Assembly (NCBI GenBank): GCA_900163555.1
Contig: FUHX01000052.1
Coordinates: forward strand, 17,921 to 81,920
DNA length: 64,000 bases
Direction: 5' to 3'
From: Actinomycetales bacterium JB111
GTDB taxonomy: Bacteria > Actinomycetota > Actinomycetes > Actinomycetales > Actinomycetaceae
Position 1 is the stretch's first letter. Each line of letters starts with the position of its first letter. Below the pieces are notes generated by a model. It saw only the letters and a program-made list of their open reading frames with translations, was not told where the DNA came from and ran no database searches. This document shows positions 62,972-64,000 of the stretch, in pieces. Made by a program: the position numbers and the translations under genes.

Positions 62972-62996
62972 GCGGCGTCGGGTGGCCACCCGTCAT

Positions 62997-63055
62997 CGAG
63001 ACACCTCGAACCGCGCCTGATCACGCTGTTTCTGTTCGCGAACCGAGGTGCCTCG
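62997..63055. repeat. Hairpin element C, copy 2
   Basis: CGAGACACCTCGA (62997-63009) and CCGAGGTGCCTCG (63043-63055), 33 nt apart as in copy 1, with two arm changes relative to it. It lies between the convergent dehydrogenase and hydrolase genes. Confidence 0.72.
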
Positions 63056-63086
63056 TCGATGGTGCGGCGCGCCGGGCCGGCGGGCG

Positions 63087-64000
63087 TCAGCGGCGGACGT
63101 AGCCGCGCACCCAGCGGCCGAGCTCGTCGTAGACGGTCGCCCGGACGGACGGGGCGGACAGGGTGATGTCGTGGACGGCGTCGGGGATCGTCGCGAACGT
63201 GACGTGATGGCCGAGCCGCAGGCCCGCCGCCCGCATGGACTCGACGTCGAGCACCGTGTCCGCGTACCGCATGTCGTCCCGCCACCGCGGTCCCACGGCG
63301 GACCGGGCCGAGCTCATGAGCAGGACCGGGCACGCGATCTCCAGGCCGCGCTGGACCTGACGCTGCGCGGCCATGACGGCGGAGAACCAGCCCATCCGGA
63401 TGTGCCCGGCCGGCGCAAGGCGCCACCGGCGGTCGAGGCGCCACCCGGTCCAGAAGGGATCGGCCGCCTCGCCGTCCGGCGGGACCTCCGTGTCGCCGTC
63501 GACCAGGCCGTCGATCGTGCGCTGGTAGAGGTCCAGGGGGCTCCCGCCACGGACGATCGTCCGCGGGGACGTGCGCGCGACGGAGTCCACGAGCGACGTC
63601 GAGATGCCGCCCATCCAGTTCGGCACGCCGAGGGCGATGAACGGGGAGTTGAGCCACAGGCCGCGCAGGGCGCCGGGGTGGCGGTGCGCCCACAGGGCCG
63701 CGGTGAGCCCGCCCGTCGAGTGGCCGGAAAGGACCAGGTCGGTGCCGATGCCGAGCTCGTCGTGGACGACGTCGCGGGCGGCGTGGATGTCGTCGTCGTA
63801 CGTGGACAGCGACTCGGTGAAGCCGCGGGTCTGGTGGGCGCGCAGGCTGCGCCCGTACTTGCGCAGGTCCAGGCCGTAGAACTGACCGCCGAGCGCGGCG
63901 ACGCGGCGCGCAGTCTCCGCGTTGTGGACGTAGTCGTTCCAGCCGTGCAGGTAGAGGAACGCCCAGGTGGGGGAGGCGGGCGTGCGGGGGAGCGCGTGGG
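63087..64000 (-). CDS. Alpha/beta hydrolase (lysophospholipase-like), 5' end outside window
   Basis: The last ~304 codons are present. Reading in from the window edge, the fold's oxyanion segment FLYLHGWNDYVHN and the nucleophile elbow LVLSGHSTGGLTAAL (Ser in GHSTG) are seen, and the catalytic histidine is probably in IPDAVHDITLS near the end. PVLLMSSARS marks the strand before the acid residue, probably DTVLDVE. Serine hydrolases of this kind act on esters or lysophospholipids; the substrate is unknown. Hairpin C copy 2 lies after its stop. Confidence 0.85.
   Translation of the reverse strand, partial: HALPRTPASPTWAFLYLHGWNDYVHNAETARRVAALGGQFYGLDLRKYGRSLRAHQTRGFTESLSTYDDDIHAARDVVHDELGIGTDLVLSGHSTGGLTAALWAHRHPGALRGLWLNSPFIALGVPNWMGGISTSLVDSVARTSPRTIVRGGSPLDLYQRTIDGLVDGDTEVPPDGEAADPFWTGWRLDRRWRLAPAGHIRMGWFSAVMAAQRQVQRGLEIACPVLLMSSARSAVGPRWRDDMRYADTVLDVESMRAAGLRLGHHVTFATIPDAVHDITLSAPSVRATVYDELGRWVRGYVRR

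Noticed and set aside
57110..62989. Very long open frames antisense to ppdK (about 950 codons) and to the FAD/Fe-S dehydrogenase (about 985 codons)
   Set aside because: They mirror strongly supported genes and are rich in Arg, Gly, Ala and His, as expected for the reverse strand of G+C-rich codons. No motifs or start signals support them.

Overview
The window reads as one chromosomal stretch of a high-G+C actinomycete, most likely a member of the Micrococcales (Bogoriellaceae/Cellulomonadaceae-like). The evidence is mycothiol synthase, a GlnR-type regulator, DUF3073, DUF2516, ClpC with a UVR linker, heavy GTG start usage, stop/start overlaps (ATGA/GTGA) and very G+C-rich third codon positions. 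I see no mobile element, CRISPR array, rRNA or prophage. Genus-level identity is inference.

Layout. 1-1.9 kb: end of an NMT1/THI5-type ABC binding protein, a flavin reductase and an IclR regulator. 2.1-6.8 kb: a catalytically stripped MurB-like protein, purF-purM, a holin-like/DUF3618 membrane pair and DUF3073. 6.8-8.7 kb: a secreted M23 peptidase with five calcium-loop repeats. 8.8-13.0 kb: a MocR regulator divergent from a cassette of Tm-1-like (UPF0261), PEP-hydrolase-family and cupin genes. 13.3-13.6 kb: tRNA-Glu, -Asp and -Phe with a promoter and a strong terminator. 13.8-29.8 kb: metallopeptidase, MscS channel, MsrB, a phosphodiesterase-type enzyme, AEC, EamA and MFS transporters, nitronate monooxygenase, nucleoside deaminase, an ABC ATPase, a zinc dehydrogenase, and a TetR/VOC operon divergent from a small membrane protein. 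29.8-32.6 kb: MocR, YggS and SerB. 32.8 kb: tRNA-Lys.

33-46 kb is a phosphate supercluster: mshD, ppk, a Nudix-histidine phosphatase, pstSCAB, a septum-formation-type lipoprotein, DUF47-pit and glnR. A strong PHO box (11-nt direct repeats of GTTCACC type) precedes pstS; weaker matches precede ppk and DUF47. As I recall, mycobacteria also place glnR, mshD, phoT and phoY2 together. 46-51 kb carries a nitrobindin-like protein whose expected haem histidine appears to be tyrosine, YgfZ, a FUSC protein, DUF2516 and Dtd. 51-57 kb has an acidic membrane protein, ClpC, a DUF4349 lipoprotein and a class I glutamine amidotransferase. 57-64 kb has pyruvate phosphate dikinase, a large FAD/Fe-S dehydrogenase and the 3' part of an alpha/beta hydrolase.

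The least explained signals are (i) four families of ~60-75 nt nested inverted repeats, mostly at the ends of convergent genes, three of them with conserved geometry in two or three copies; (ii) a recurrent TAnnnT-type hexamer exactly 6 nt before start codons, indicating leaderless transcripts; (iii) paired CTAC-N7-GTAG operators, each inside one of two divergent promoters; and (iv) the MocR/Tm-1-like/PEP-hydrolase/cupin cassette, whose substrate is unknown.
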